Source: AP-15 sp963774345 (GTDB taxonomy: Bacteria; Pseudomonadota; Alphaproteobacteria; ATCC43930; CGMCC-115725). From it: a stretch of 64,000 nt of DNA. The stretch lies in NCBI GenBank assembly GCA_963774345.1, contig CAVZFB010000038.1:124001-188000 (forward strand). The letters run 5' to 3'. Below, piece after piece: positions 36,424 to 45,684 of this stretch. How positions within the stretch are numbered: position 1 is the first letter of the stretch; each line of letters begins with the position of its first letter. The notes beneath the pieces are model-generated. The model did not search any database. It saw nothing but the letters and a program-made list of their open reading frames with translations, and had not been told where the DNA came from. A program made the translations under genes and the position numbers.

Positions 36424-37795
36424 TCAGCCCTCCTCGATCGGGTATTTGGCAAAGATCGCCTCGATCTGCTTGTATGCCTTGTCCGCAGCGGCCTCGGGCG
36501 TCATTCCGGCGCGCATGATGTCGGCCCAGGCGGTAGACCACACATGCGTGTTCTGGACCTCGGCATAGGCCGGGTTGAAGGCCCAGTAAGCCGGTGCGGT
36601 CGGGCCGAACACGGCCTGCTCGGTATAGGCCTTGCGGTGCGGGTCGGCGAACCACCACGGGTCGTTCTTGACGATCGACGGCATCACCGGGACGTTGCGG
36701 CCGAGCCCGATCTTGAGCCGCTCGTTGTTAACCTTGGGCTGGATGAAATACTTCAGGAAGTCCTTGGCGACGTCGACGTTCTTTGCTCCCTTCGGGATCA
36801 GGAAATCGACGACGGTGTTCTGACTTGGGATCGGCTTGCCGTCATTGCTCAGCGGCAGTCCCATGGTGACGAGGTCGTCGTAATCTTCCTTGTTTTTGAT
36901 GATAGCGACTTCGCTCGAAATCGTGCCGTCAATGTCCATCACCATCAGTTTGGAGTGGAGTGCGTTGTTGTCGTCGGCGTCGTTCCAGTTGATCGCACCC
37001 GGTGGCACATATCCCTGCTTGTAGGCGGTGGTGGGATAGGTCAGCGCTTTGATGACTGCCTCTTTGACCTGCGGGTCGTCGGAGATGCAGCCGGCCGTCC
37101 TTTGTCAGCAGGTCCTTGCCGCCATAGGCAATCAGAAAGTAGTGAAACGTATTGTTGGGATCGACACCGTTGGAGGTAACCTGCAATCCTTGGGCATAGA
37201 CGCTGCGCATCCCCTGTTTGCGTAAGTTATCTTGCACCGGCTTGAAGAAATCCCAAAAGGCATCCCAGGTCTTCGGTGCGTCTGCCAGTTTGAAACCCGC
37301 CTTTTCGACCAGCGAGTTCCAGATGTGGAACGGCAACGTCGCTCCCGTAGTCGGCACGCCATAGAAGCTCCGCCGCTTAGTCTCATTGTTGTAGAACTCC
37401 GCCGAGAGCAGCGCGGTTTCGCTGTATTGCGCCTTCTGCGTTTCGACGACGTCGGAGACGTCAATCAGTTTACCCTGCCAGGCAAAGAGTGCGGCGACTT
37501 CGGCCGGGTTGGCAGGGAACAGATCCGGGACCTCGCCGCTGGTCATCGCCGAGACAACCTTTTGCCGATGCGGCGCGTAGGGGACGAGGCTGTAGTCGAT
37601 CGTGTTGCCGCTCGCCTTTTCGTAATCCGCGATGATCTTTTTCATCGCGACGTCTTCTTCCTGGGCGAAGCCCTGCACCATCCACGCCGTCGCGGTTTTG
37701 GCTGCGGCATTGGCGATATAGGGCCGCGCCAAACTGCCGGCCGCGGCGACGGCCAGCGAGCCGCGCAACAGTGAACGTCTGGTCGGATTGATCAT
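36424..37795 (-). pseudogene. Sugar-type ABC substrate-binding protein B (array), one frame change
   Basis: Paralogue of the neighbouring binding proteins. Tat-like signal MINPTRRSLLRGSLAVAAAG, mature start KTATAWMVQGFAQEEDVAMK, block WNDADDNNALHSKLMVMDID, end AKYPIEEG. The frame changes near 37085, within the LHLRRPAG stretch; shifting gives the DDPQVKEAVI-type sequence seen in the sister genes. It differs from copy A in the predicted ligand-facing region (VPDLFPANPAEVAALFAW), hinting at a different ligand. Confidence 0.9.
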
Positions 37796-38077
37796 GCCGT
37801 GATTCCTTCCTGTCGGTTCGTGCGCCCTATTGGGAGCAAGTTTGGATTTTCGTTTTCGCGCCAAGCATACACCAGCCGCTCTTTTTTTGGTCACGCCATT
37901 AGGTCGACGACCAGCCTGATGGGTCAAGCCGCCGGCCATTCCATCCGGTCTGCGCTTACAATAAACTTACGCATGCGTTGCGGCAACGTCATTCTCAATC
38001 ATTTCGCCGATCTGTCGCACCCTGATCAAAATCGGGCATGCAGTGGATGGCGGCTAGCTGCCGAGCGATCCGGCAGT

Positions 38078-38221
38078 TCACGCCTGATGGATGGGGTATT
38101 GCGCAAAGGTGGAATGCCTTGTCGGTCGCTGCCTGTGGGGCCATGCCGTGGGCTATATCGCGTCGGCTGCGGCCAAACCCATCGAGCCGCGCAGCACCGA
38201 GCGGCGGGTCAACCGTCCCAT
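38078..38221 (-). pseudogene. Gutted substrate-binding protein relic (array)
   Basis: Only both ends of a paralogue remain. The start MGRLTRRSVLRGSMGLAAAD is almost the signal peptide of copy D (MGRLTRRSVLRGSVGLVAAS). A few bases later comes GMAPQAATDKAFH and, one frame over, TFAQYPIHQA and a stop, matching GLTPEAAADKAFKWAETIFA and KYPIAQS of copy D. Some 430 residues are missing. The relic lies between copies B and C, where an array unit would be expected. Confidence 0.8.
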
Positions 38222-38382
38222 GACTGTCTCCTTCCCTGAAGGCGCTGCCCGACCATTCACGCGCGATCTTTTGTCTGATTACGGAAACGCGATATCGGGC
38301 CGCCCGGTCCGGCGAGGGTACTTTGTCGGGCACCGGCGTAGTGGCCCGGCGGACCGTCTCCTATGCCGTCCGTGATCGCCTC

Positions 38383-39762
38383 TCAACTCTGCGCGATCGG
38401 GTATTTGGCAAAGATCTCCTCGGTCCGCGTGAAGGCTTTGTTGACTGAGGCTTCGGGCGACATCCCTTTGTTGATCACATCGAGGATCGCCAGGGCGAAC
38501 ACGCGCTCGCTACTGATCTGCGCCCGGGCGGGGTTGTAGACCTCGTAGGGCGGGATCGTCGGACCGTAGATACCCTGCTGGGTGTATGCTTGTAGCGGCT
38601 CGTTCTTCGGATCGAGCCAGTACGCCTTGTCGTTCTCTACGATCGACGTCATCGGCGGCAGCCGCCGGCCGAGCCCGCCCTTCAGGAGGGTGCCAAGCAC
38701 TTTCGGCTCGATCGAATATTTGAGAAACTCCTTGGCGACATTGAGGTTGGGGGCACCCTTCGGGACCACCATCGCCTGCGTACCCATGACGCCGGTCACC
38801 GGCTTTCCGTCGTTGCCGAGCGGCAGGCCCAGGGTCAGGATGTCGTTGTATTCCTCCTTTTCCTTCCACAGCGCCACCTCGGTCGAGATCGTGCCATCGA
38901 AATCCATGACGAGGAGCTTCGAATGGAAGGCGTTGTTGTCGTCGTTGTCGTTCCAGTTCTGTATCGAAGGCGGCATGAAGCCTTTTTTGAAGGCCGTCGC
39001 CAGCCTGGTGACCGTCTTGATAGCGGCCTCGCGGACTTGCGGGTCATCGGTGTGAAGTTTGCCGTCGGGCGTGAACAAGTCCTTGCCACCATAGGCAATC
39101 ATAAAATGGTCAAAGTGTCCGACCGCATCGAACCCGACGGCACTAATCATAACCGAATAGGCATAGACGTTGCGCATGCCCTGGGACCGCAATTTCTCCG
39201 CAACCTGCGGGAAAAAGTCGAGAAAGGCGTCCCAGGTTTTTGGGACGTCGGCAGGTTTGTAGCCGGCCTTGTCGAGCAGCGACTTCCAGACATGAAACGG
39301 GGTCACGGCCATGCGGTTCGGGACCATGTAATAGCCGCGCTTTTTCGTGACGTTGTTGAAGGCGTAGCCGGTTTGCAGCGCCGTCGGCATGAACAGCGAC
39401 TTCTGCGTCTCGATGACGTCGCTGAGGTCAACCAGCTGGTCGTTCCACGCGCTCAGCACGCCGAAGAAGTAGTCTCCGAGATCGATAATGTCGGGCACGG
39501 CGCCGCTCGTCACCGCGGCGATCTCCTTCTGCCGCATCGCGGCAAACGGCACGATGCTGTATTCGATCTGGTTGCCGCTCGCCTTCTCGTAATCGGCGAC
39601 GATCTTCTTGAAGGCGATGTCTTCTTCCTGGGCAAAGCCCTGCACCCACCACACGGTCGCGGTCTTGGCCGCGGCGTTGGCGATGTACGGCCGTGCCAGT
39701 GTCCCGGCCGCAACCACACCCAAAGAGCTGCGAAGTATCGAGCGTCGGCTTAGGTTTCCCAT
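38383..39762 (-). CDS. Sugar-type ABC substrate-binding protein C (array)
   Basis: Intact 459-residue protein. Tat-like signal MGNLSRRSILRSSLGVVAAG, mature start KTATVWWVQGFAQEEDIAFK, block WNDNDDNNAFHSKLLVMDFD, end AKYPIAQS. Its central part (DIIDLGDYFFGVLSAWNDQL, AYSVMISAVGFDAVGHFDHF) is the most divergent of the four, which suggests a distinct ligand. Same strand and order as the other copies and the two permeases. Confidence 0.94.
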   Translation of the reverse strand: MGNLSRRSILRSSLGVVAAGTLARPYIANAAAKTATVWWVQGFAQEEDIAFKKIVADYEKASGNQIEYSIVPFAAMRQKEIAAVTSGAVPDIIDLGDYFFGVLSAWNDQLVDLSDVIETQKSLFMPTALQTGYAFNNVTKKRGYYMVPNRMAVTPFHVWKSLLDKAGYKPADVPKTWDAFLDFFPQVAEKLRSQGMRNVYAYSVMISAVGFDAVGHFDHFMIAYGGKDLFTPDGKLHTDDPQVREAAIKTVTRLATAFKKGFMPPSIQNWNDNDDNNAFHSKLLVMDFDGTISTEVALWKEKEEYNDILTLGLPLGNDGKPVTGVMGTQAMVVPKGAPNLNVAKEFLKYSIEPKVLGTLLKGGLGRRLPPMTSIVENDKAYWLDPKNEPLQAYTQQGIYGPTIPPYEVYNPARAQISSERVFALAILDVINKGMSPEASVNKAFTRTEEIFAKYPIAQS

Positions 39763-39927
39763 GTCCGCATTCCTTCCCGGTTATTACGCGCCGCGCGACC
39801 CATTCGCGGGCGCGCTCTTATTATTTTATCGGAACGAGATATAGGGCCGCCCGATCCACCGAGTCCACTGTTACATGCGGCTGGGCGGGTCGTCTCCGAT
39901 AATCTATATGCCATCCACGGCCGCCTC

Positions 39928-41304
39928 TCAGCTCTGCGCGATCGGGTATTTGGCAAAGATCGTCTCGGCCCATTTGAATGCCTTGTCCGCCGCCGCCTCC
40001 GGCGTCAGCCCGCCGGTCATGACGTCAGCCCAAGCCCGGCCCCAAACATGCTGGTTCTGGACCTCGGCCCAGGCAGGGTTGAAAACCCAGAAATTCGGCA
40101 CGGTCGGGTCGAGCAGGCCCTGCTGGACGTAAGCCACCCGGTGTGGATCCTTTGCATCGAGCCACCATGGCTCTTTCTTTACGATCGACGGCATCGCCGG
40201 GATGCTGCGGGCTAGCCCGACCTTCAAGTACTCATCGTTGACCTTGGGCTGGATAAAATATTTCAAGAAGTCCTTGGCCACATCGACGTTCTTTGCTCCC
40301 TTCGGAATCAACGCGGTCCCGTTACTGGCTTGACTCGGCACCTGCTTGCCCTCGTTGCTGAGCGGCAGGCCCATGGTGACGATGTCCTGGTATTCCTCTG
40401 CATTATGTAAAAGGGCAACCTCGGTCGAGATCGTACCGTCGAGATCCATCACGATTTGCTTGGAGTGGAAGGCGTTGTTGTCGTCGGCGTCGTTCCAGTT
40501 AATTGCCCCCGGCGGCACAAAACCCTCCTTGTAAGCGGTGGTCGGATAGGTCAGCGCCTTGATCGCCGCTTCCTTCACCTTTGGATCGTGAAGGTTCAAT
40601 TTCCCATCTTTCCCAACAATGTCTTGGCCGCCATAAGCGATCAGAAAATAGTTGAACGTGTTGTTGGGATCATTACCCTGGGTAGTCACCTGAAAACCGA
40701 GGCCGTAGACATGGCGCATGCCTTGGGCACTTAATTTTTTTTGCACGTCTTTGAAGAAGTCGTAATAAGCGTCCCAGGTTTTTGGAATATCTCCCGTCTT
40801 AAAACCGGCCTTCTCGACCAGCGATAGCCAAATATGGTTCGGTAGCGTCGCGGTTGTATAAGGCACGCCGTAAAAGCTGCGCTTCTTTTCGACGCTATTG
40901 TAGCAGTGCGCGGAGAGCAGGGCGGTTTCGGTGTACTCCTCCCTTTGCGTCTCGACGACATCGCTGACGTCGACCAGCTTGTCGGCCCAGGCGTGCAACG
41001 CGATGAGCTCGGTCGGGGTGCTTTGGTACAGATCCGGTACGGCGCCGCTCGTCACCGCTGAGATGATCTTTTGGCGCATCGGCGCGTAGGGCACGATGCT
41101 GTATTCGATCGTATTGCCGCTCGCCTTCTCGTAATCCGCGACGATCTTGCGGAACGCCGTATCCTCTTCCTGCACGAAGCCCTGGATCCACCATACGGTA
41201 GCGGTCGTCGCCGCCGCGTTGGCGATATAGGGCCGCGCCAAGGTGCTCGCTGCGACCAAGCCCACAGAGCCGCGCAGCACTGAGCGGCGGGTCAACCGTC
41301 CCAT
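39928..41304 (-). CDS. Sugar-type ABC substrate-binding protein D (array), promoter-proximal copy
   Basis: Intact 458-residue protein. Tat-like signal MGRLTRRSVLRGSVGLVAAS, mature start TTATVWWIQGFVQEEDTAFR, block WNDADDNNAFHSKQIVMDLD, end AKYPIAQS. It is the first gene of the array in transcription order (D, C, relic, B, A, permease, permease). The 181-nt region upstream, shared with the divergent racemase-like gene, should hold the array promoter. Confidence 0.94.
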   Translation of the reverse strand: MGRLTRRSVLRGSVGLVAASTLARPYIANAAATTATVWWIQGFVQEEDTAFRKIVADYEKASGNTIEYSIVPYAPMRQKIISAVTSGAVPDLYQSTPTELIALHAWADKLVDVSDVVETQREEYTETALLSAHCYNSVEKKRSFYGVPYTTATLPNHIWLSLVEKAGFKTGDIPKTWDAYYDFFKDVQKKLSAQGMRHVYGLGFQVTTQGNDPNNTFNYFLIAYGGQDIVGKDGKLNLHDPKVKEAAIKALTYPTTAYKEGFVPPGAINWNDADDNNAFHSKQIVMDLDGTISTEVALLHNAEEYQDIVTMGLPLSNEGKQVPSQASNGTALIPKGAKNVDVAKDFLKYFIQPKVNDEYLKVGLARSIPAMPSIVKKEPWWLDAKDPHRVAYVQQGLLDPTVPNFWVFNPAWAEVQNQHVWGRAWADVMTGGLTPEAAADKAFKWAETIFAKYPIAQS

Positions 41305-41485
41305 ATCGGTCTCCTTCCCTAGTGACCGCAGCCCGCCCTCGCGGGCCCTTATGGTTTAGATTTGCGACGACGATGGACGCATCATCCGAGGCGAGTCAAG
41401 GCTTCCTACCTGGGGGCCCTTGACGCCCCGCGCGATCTGGGCTTGATCCTCGCCGGTCGCCGTATGCAGCGTAAGGGAGCCGCGG

Positions 41486-42157
41486 ATGAAGACCCGCATC
41501 GCGTTGATTCACGCGGTCACCGTCGCGATCGAGCCGGTGCAGGAGGCGTTCCAGGCGTTGTGGCCGGAGGCCGAATACGGCAACATTCTCGATGATACAC
41601 TGAGCCTCGACCGCGAGCGCGACGGGGTGCTGACCGCGGCGATGATGCAGCGCATCCTGGCGCTGGCGGAATATGCCGCTGCGGCCGGCGCCGCCGGCGT
41701 CCTGTTCACCTGTTCGGCCTTCGGGGAGGCGATCGAGGCCGCTGCGGCGCGCGCCCCGATCCCAGTGCTGAAACCCAACGAGGCGATGTTCGAGGCGGCG
41801 CTGGCGGCCGGGCAGCGCATCGGCATGCTGGCGACTTTCGCGCCGAGCGTCGCCTCGATGGAACAGGAGTTCCGCGCAATGGCCGAAACACACCGTTCCC
41901 CGGCGACGATCGAGACCTACTGCGTGCCGGACGCGATGGCGGCGCTGAAAGCAGGCGATGCGGCGACGCATAACGGCTTGCTGGCCCAGGCGGCGCCGCG
42001 GTTTGGCGAGTACGACGCGGTCCTGCTCGCACATTTTTCGACCGCGCGTGCGGCGCCGGCGGTCGCCGCAGCACTCGATCGCCCGGTTCTGACCAGTCCC
42101 GGCAGTGCTGTCGCCAAGCTCAGATCGATCATTGCCGGGCAGGGGGCTCTGCTATGA
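41486..42157 (+). CDS. Aspartate/glutamate racemase-family protein
   Basis: A 223-residue protein of the Asp/Glu/hydantoin racemase fold. The first active-site cysteine is present (GVLFTCSAFGEAIE). The second half reads AVLLAHFSTARAAPAVAAAL, without the second cysteine of true cofactor-independent racemases, so it may be a decarboxylase- or isomerase-like relative or use different chemistry. It is transcribed away from the binding-protein array and flanked by a second SBP gene on the other side. Starts MKTRIALIHAVT after a weak AAGGGA. Confidence 0.85.
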   Translation: MKTRIALIHAVTVAIEPVQEAFQALWPEAEYGNILDDTLSLDRERDGVLTAAMMQRILALAEYAAAAGAAGVLFTCSAFGEAIEAAAARAPIPVLKPNEAMFEAALAAGQRIGMLATFAPSVASMEQEFRAMAETHRSPATIETYCVPDAMAALKAGDAATHNGLLAQAAPRFGEYDAVLLAHFSTARAAPAVAAALDRPVLTSPGSAVAKLRSIIAGQGALL

Positions 42158-42252
42158 GCTGCACCTGACCAGGCCGCCGCTTAACGCGCAGATGGAGCAG
42201 CCGGGCTTGCGTTCAACTTCATCGGCCGGCGTGCCCGCTCCCGGTACAGCCC

Positions 42253-43599
42253 TTACCCGTTGGCGCTATAGATCTTCACCATTTCGCCGTGCGCCCATTT
42301 GACTGCGTCTTCGGGCGCCATGCCTTGGACCGCTTTGGTGTACATATCGACGATGATGAATTTGGAGATGGCTTCAGCCGCCGCCCGCCCGGCCGGCCCC
42401 GCATAGCCGGCAAAGCGGCCGCTCAGTGCGGCGGTACGGAACGGCGCCATGATCGGGTCGATCTTCCACAGCTTGTCGTTTTGCCACATCTGTGTGGCCC
42501 CGACCGAAAAGCCCTGTTGTGAGGTGAACCACTGCCCGTAGATGTCCTTGGATTGGAACCAGCGCAGGAATTCCTTCGCCGCCTTTTGATTTGGTGTATA
42601 GGCCGGGACGATGTTCGAGAACGGCACGTGATAACTAAACTGCCCGCCCGGACCTTTGGGCAACCGGGCATGGAACATGTCTTTATAGAGCGGGGCGCCG
42701 TTCTCGCTCAGATAGGTGTCGGGTTTGGTTCTGGCCAGCAGATAGATCGACGCGCCGTTGCTGGTGGAGCTGATCGTGTTGGATAGAAAAGCGCGGTTGT
42801 TACCGGCGTCATCCCAGGACAGCGCGCCCGCGTCGTAACATTCGTTCCAGAACGGCACCGCGAATTTGACCAACTCGATTGTCTCCTTGCTGTTCAGTGC
42901 GACGGTTTTGCCGTCGGCCTCGACCTCCTTGCCGCCCCAGGACCACAGATACGGGTACCAAAAGGCTGGGCCGTCGCCAAAGGCATGGGCGAGGGTCTGG
43001 CCGTAGGGCCGATCCTTGGCTTTGAGGCGTTTGCCGACAACGCGATATTCTTCCCAGGTCTGTGGGAACGTGTCGGGGCCGACGCCGACATCCTTGAACC
43101 AAGAGGTGCGGTTGACGAACAGCACGCCGAGGATCGTGTAGGGAACCGCGATCCATTTCTTGCCGTCATTGGCGACCGCATGCGCGGTTTCGTAATAGCC
43201 GCCCTGCGCATTGCCGATCTCCTCGGCGACGTCGCTGACGTCAACGACGCTGTCGGCGTAGAGCTGCGACCAGTTGTTGACCGCCATCATGATGTCGGGG
43301 CCGGTTTTTGACTGGATCGCCGAGGTGATGCGCGCCTGCACGCCGTCACCGTTGATGGTCTCGACCTCGAGCTTGATGCCGAGCGCCTTCTGGGCTTCGT
43401 CAGCGATCTTACCGCGCAGCAGCTTGTCGGAGACCGGCACGAAGTCGACGAATTTGAGCCAGTGCAAGGTCGTGCCCTGCGCATAAGCCGGCGCCCGGCC
43501 GGAGGCGAGAATTCCGGCGAGACCGCCTGTCCCCGCGGCCACCGCACCCGCGCTGGAAAGTCGTAAAAAACGGCGGCGACTGGTGTGTTGCATTATCAC
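42253..43599 (-). CDS. Sugar-type ABC substrate-binding protein (second system, extra copy)
   Basis: Intact 448-residue family 1 binding protein with a Tat signal (SRRRFLRLSSAGAVAAG, cleavage near PAYA-QG). The mature part includes ARITSAIQSKTGPDIMMAVN and YPYLWSWGGKEVEADGKTVA. It is a close paralogue of the SBP at 47513-48844 and unlike the four-copy array. It lies downstream of the transporter operon and two small secreted genes on the same strand, and may deliver a second ligand to the same permeases (inference). Confidence 0.94.
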   Translation of the reverse strand: MIMQHTSRRRFLRLSSAGAVAAGTGGLAGILASGRAPAYAQGTTLHWLKFVDFVPVSDKLLRGKIADEAQKALGIKLEVETINGDGVQARITSAIQSKTGPDIMMAVNNWSQLYADSVVDVSDVAEEIGNAQGGYYETAHAVANDGKKWIAVPYTILGVLFVNRTSWFKDVGVGPDTFPQTWEEYRVVGKRLKAKDRPYGQTLAHAFGDGPAFWYPYLWSWGGKEVEADGKTVALNSKETIELVKFAVPFWNECYDAGALSWDDAGNNRAFLSNTISSTSNGASIYLLARTKPDTYLSENGAPLYKDMFHARLPKGPGGQFSYHVPFSNIVPAYTPNQKAAKEFLRWFQSKDIYGQWFTSQQGFSVGATQMWQNDKLWKIDPIMAPFRTAALSGRFAGYAGPAGRAAAEAISKFIIVDMYTKAVQGMAPEDAVKWAHGEMVKIYSANG

Positions 43600-43615
43600 T
43601 CCTCCCTATCTGGAT

Positions 43616-44044
43616 CTATTTCGATAGCTTCTGCCAAACCAAATCGTATTGACAACCCCAACCCGTCTGGCGTGCACGTACCTTGCCGGTGTCGTCGATC
43701 CCGCCGCTGATAGTTATTTCAGTGCCGGGCAGAGTGCCGAACTTCACGGGCCCTGGGGCATTTCGCATTAGTAGTTCGCCGTGCGGGCCGACCGTTCCTT
43801 CGTACAGGAGTAACCGCGCCCGACTGTTGACGATGACGAGCGGTCTGGCTGCTTTCCGGTCGGGACATCGCATAATGTGCTCTGTTCTCATCGTCGCGTA
43901 AGTTTCATTCACTTTCGTCGCAGAGACGAACGCGTATGTGCCGTCAAACTCAGTACCGGCCGTCGACGCCGGTGGCGTTTGCGCCATCGCAGCAACCGAA
44001 AAGCCAAGAACTGCGATCGCCCACCATCCAACCCTCTTTTGCAC
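43616..44044 (-). CDS. Small secreted two-cysteine protein, copy 1
   Basis: A 142-residue protein with a signal peptide (WWAIAVLGFSVAAMAQ) and mature part DGTYAFVSATKVNETYATM, MRCPDRKAARPLVIVNSRAR, ITISGGIDDTGKVRARQTGW and GCQYDLVWQKL. The two cysteines (in RCPDR and GCQYD) are conserved in the neighbouring paralogue and likely form a disulfide. The beta-rich DGTY-VSA pattern suggests a small periplasmic beta-barrel or lipocalin-like fold. I do not recognise a named family. It lies 16 nt upstream of the extra SBP gene. Confidence 0.8.
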   Translation of the reverse strand: MQKRVGWWAIAVLGFSVAAMAQTPPASTAGTEFDGTYAFVSATKVNETYATMRTEHIMRCPDRKAARPLVIVNSRARLLLYEGTVGPHGELLMRNAPGPVKFGTLPGTEITISGGIDDTGKVRARQTGWGCQYDLVWQKLSK

Positions 44045-44091
44045 GTTCCTGCCCTAGCTAAGTGCCGGGCCTTGGAAGATAAGCAGTCGTC

Positions 44092-44535
44092 TTACTGCGA
44101 TTGTTTTTGCCACACGAAATCGTAACTACAAGAATTACTGGTTTGGCGTGCGCGCACCGTGCCGGTGTTGTCGATACTGCCGCTGAGGTTTATGTTGAGT
44201 GGCTGGGAGCCCGCGTTGCTGCTGTTGGACGGTGCGACTATATTCAACGCCAACTCGCCCTGGGGCCCAACCGTTCCTCTGAGTTTGTAACCCGTGGTGG
44301 TGGTATACCGTACCAGACCATTCGCGATGTGGAGCGGCCCGGTTCTCCGGTCAGGGCACGGGCCCGTACGCCCATTCCTCGTTGTGTAGGTTTGATTGAC
44401 TCTCGCTGAAGAGACGAAGTGATATGTTCCGTCAAACGCCGTCCCGGCGGTTGAAGCCGGTTGCGCTTGCACATTCACGGCAGCAAGCGCGCCGATGAAC
44501 CCCACGATCCCCAGTAATCCAATCGAGCGTCGCAT
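44092..44535 (-). CDS. Small secreted two-cysteine protein, copy 2
   Basis: A 147-residue paralogue of the next gene downstream: signal peptide (SIGLLGIVGFIGALAAVNVQ, cleavage near VQA-QP), then FDGTYHFVSSARVNQTYTTR, PCPDRRTGPLHIANGLVRY, NLSGSIDNTGTVRARQTSN and SCSYDFVWQKQ. Matching residues, including CPDR and the final C-YD-VWQK, are spaced as in copy 1. ATG 44535 is preceded by GGAAGGAA. It sits 49 nt after the ATPase gene, in the second transporter's operon direction. Confidence 0.8.
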   Translation of the reverse strand: MRRSIGLLGIVGFIGALAAVNVQAQPASTAGTAFDGTYHFVSSARVNQTYTTRNGRTGPCPDRRTGPLHIANGLVRYTTTTGYKLRGTVGPQGELALNIVAPSNSSNAGSQPLNINLSGSIDNTGTVRARQTSNSCSYDFVWQKQSQ

Positions 44536-44584
44536 TTGCCGTTCCTTCCGCATTAGGAATTTCACCACGGTTCAGATCACCGCT

Positions 44585-45664
44585 TCAGAACTCTGCATCG
44601 AAGAAGTGCAGCCGCTCCGGGTTCAGCGCTAGCCGTAGGCGGTCGCGGACATTGACCCGCACACTCGGTTCCACCGAGGCCACCATTGTGTGGGGGCCCA
44701 CCGCCACGTCGAGCAGGATTTCGGAGCCGAGCTTCTCGATGACCTCGACCGCGGCGTCGAAACCCAGCTCGACCGGGTCGGCCTCGGAGGCGACATGCAG
44801 ATCTTCCGGGCGGATCCCGATCGTGACCTGTTGCCCCGCATAGCGGCCAAGTCGCCCGGCGGTCTGACCCGGCACCTTGATGCGGATGCCGTCATCCTCG
44901 GCCCACAGTGCCCCATCAGTTTGATGCACCACGACGGTGGCGAAATTCATCGCCGGCGAGCCGAGAAATCCGGCGACAAAGCGGTTGGCCGGCTCGTTAT
45001 AGAGTTCGAGCGGCTCGCCGACCTGCTGCACCAGGCCATCGCGCATGACGACGACGCGGTCGCCCAGGGTCATCGCCTCGACCTGGTCGTGGGTCACGTA
45101 GATCGCGGTGGTGCCGAGCCGATCGTGCAATTTTTTGAGTTCGACGCGCATCTGCACGCGCAATTTGGCGTCGAGGTTCGACAACGGCTCGTCGAACAGG
45201 AAGACCTGCGGGTGCCGCACGATCGCGCGGCCGAGCGCGACGCGCTGGCGCTGGCCGCCCGACAGCTGTCGCGGCTTGCGCTTTAGCAAATCTTGCATGC
45301 CGAGGATTTCGGCCGCTTCCTGCACCCGCCGGGCGATATCGGCGCGGTCGAATTTCCGCATTTTGAGGCCAAAGGCCATGTTGTCGTAGACGCTCATATG
45401 CGGGTAGAGCGCATAGTTCTGGAACACCATCGCGATGTCCCGATCCATCGGCGCCAATTCGTTGATGACCTTGTCGTCGATCAGGATGCGGCCCGATGAG
45501 ATCGATTCGAGCCCGGCCACCATGCGTAAGGTCGTCGTCTTGCCGCAGCCGGACGGGCCGACCAGCACCATGAACTCCTTGTCGCGGATCGACAAATTGA
45601 CGTCTTTGACGGCGTAGACTTCGTCAAAATTCTTGTTGAGATTCTGGAGGACTACCTCGGCCAT
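44585..45664 (-). CDS. ugpC: ABC transporter ATP-binding protein UgpC/MalK type
   Basis: A 359-residue ATPase of carbohydrate importers. Walker A GPSGCGKTT, Q-loop FQNYALYPHMSVYDN, signature LSGGQRQRVALGRAI, Walker B VFLFDEPLSNLDA, H-loop THDQVEAMTLGDRVVVM, then the MalK-type regulatory (TOBE) domain (TIGIRPEDLHVASEADPVEL, LNPERLHFFDAEF). It is the only sugar-type ATPase in the window, so it may energise both permease pairs, as MsmK-like shared ATPases do in other bacteria (inference). The symbol is a family-level name. Confidence 0.95.
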   Translation of the reverse strand: MAEVVLQNLNKNFDEVYAVKDVNLSIRDKEFMVLVGPSGCGKTTTLRMVAGLESISSGRILIDDKVINELAPMDRDIAMVFQNYALYPHMSVYDNMAFGLKMRKFDRADIARRVQEAAEILGMQDLLKRKPRQLSGGQRQRVALGRAIVRHPQVFLFDEPLSNLDAKLRVQMRVELKKLHDRLGTTAIYVTHDQVEAMTLGDRVVVMRDGLVQQVGEPLELYNEPANRFVAGFLGSPAMNFATVVVHQTDGALWAEDDGIRIKVPGQTAGRLGRYAGQQVTIGIRPEDLHVASEADPVELGFDAAVEVIEKLGSEILLDVAVGPHTMVASVEPSVRVNVRDRLRLALNPERLHFFDAEF

Positions 45665-45684
45665 CGCTCTCTCGTGTGGTTACG

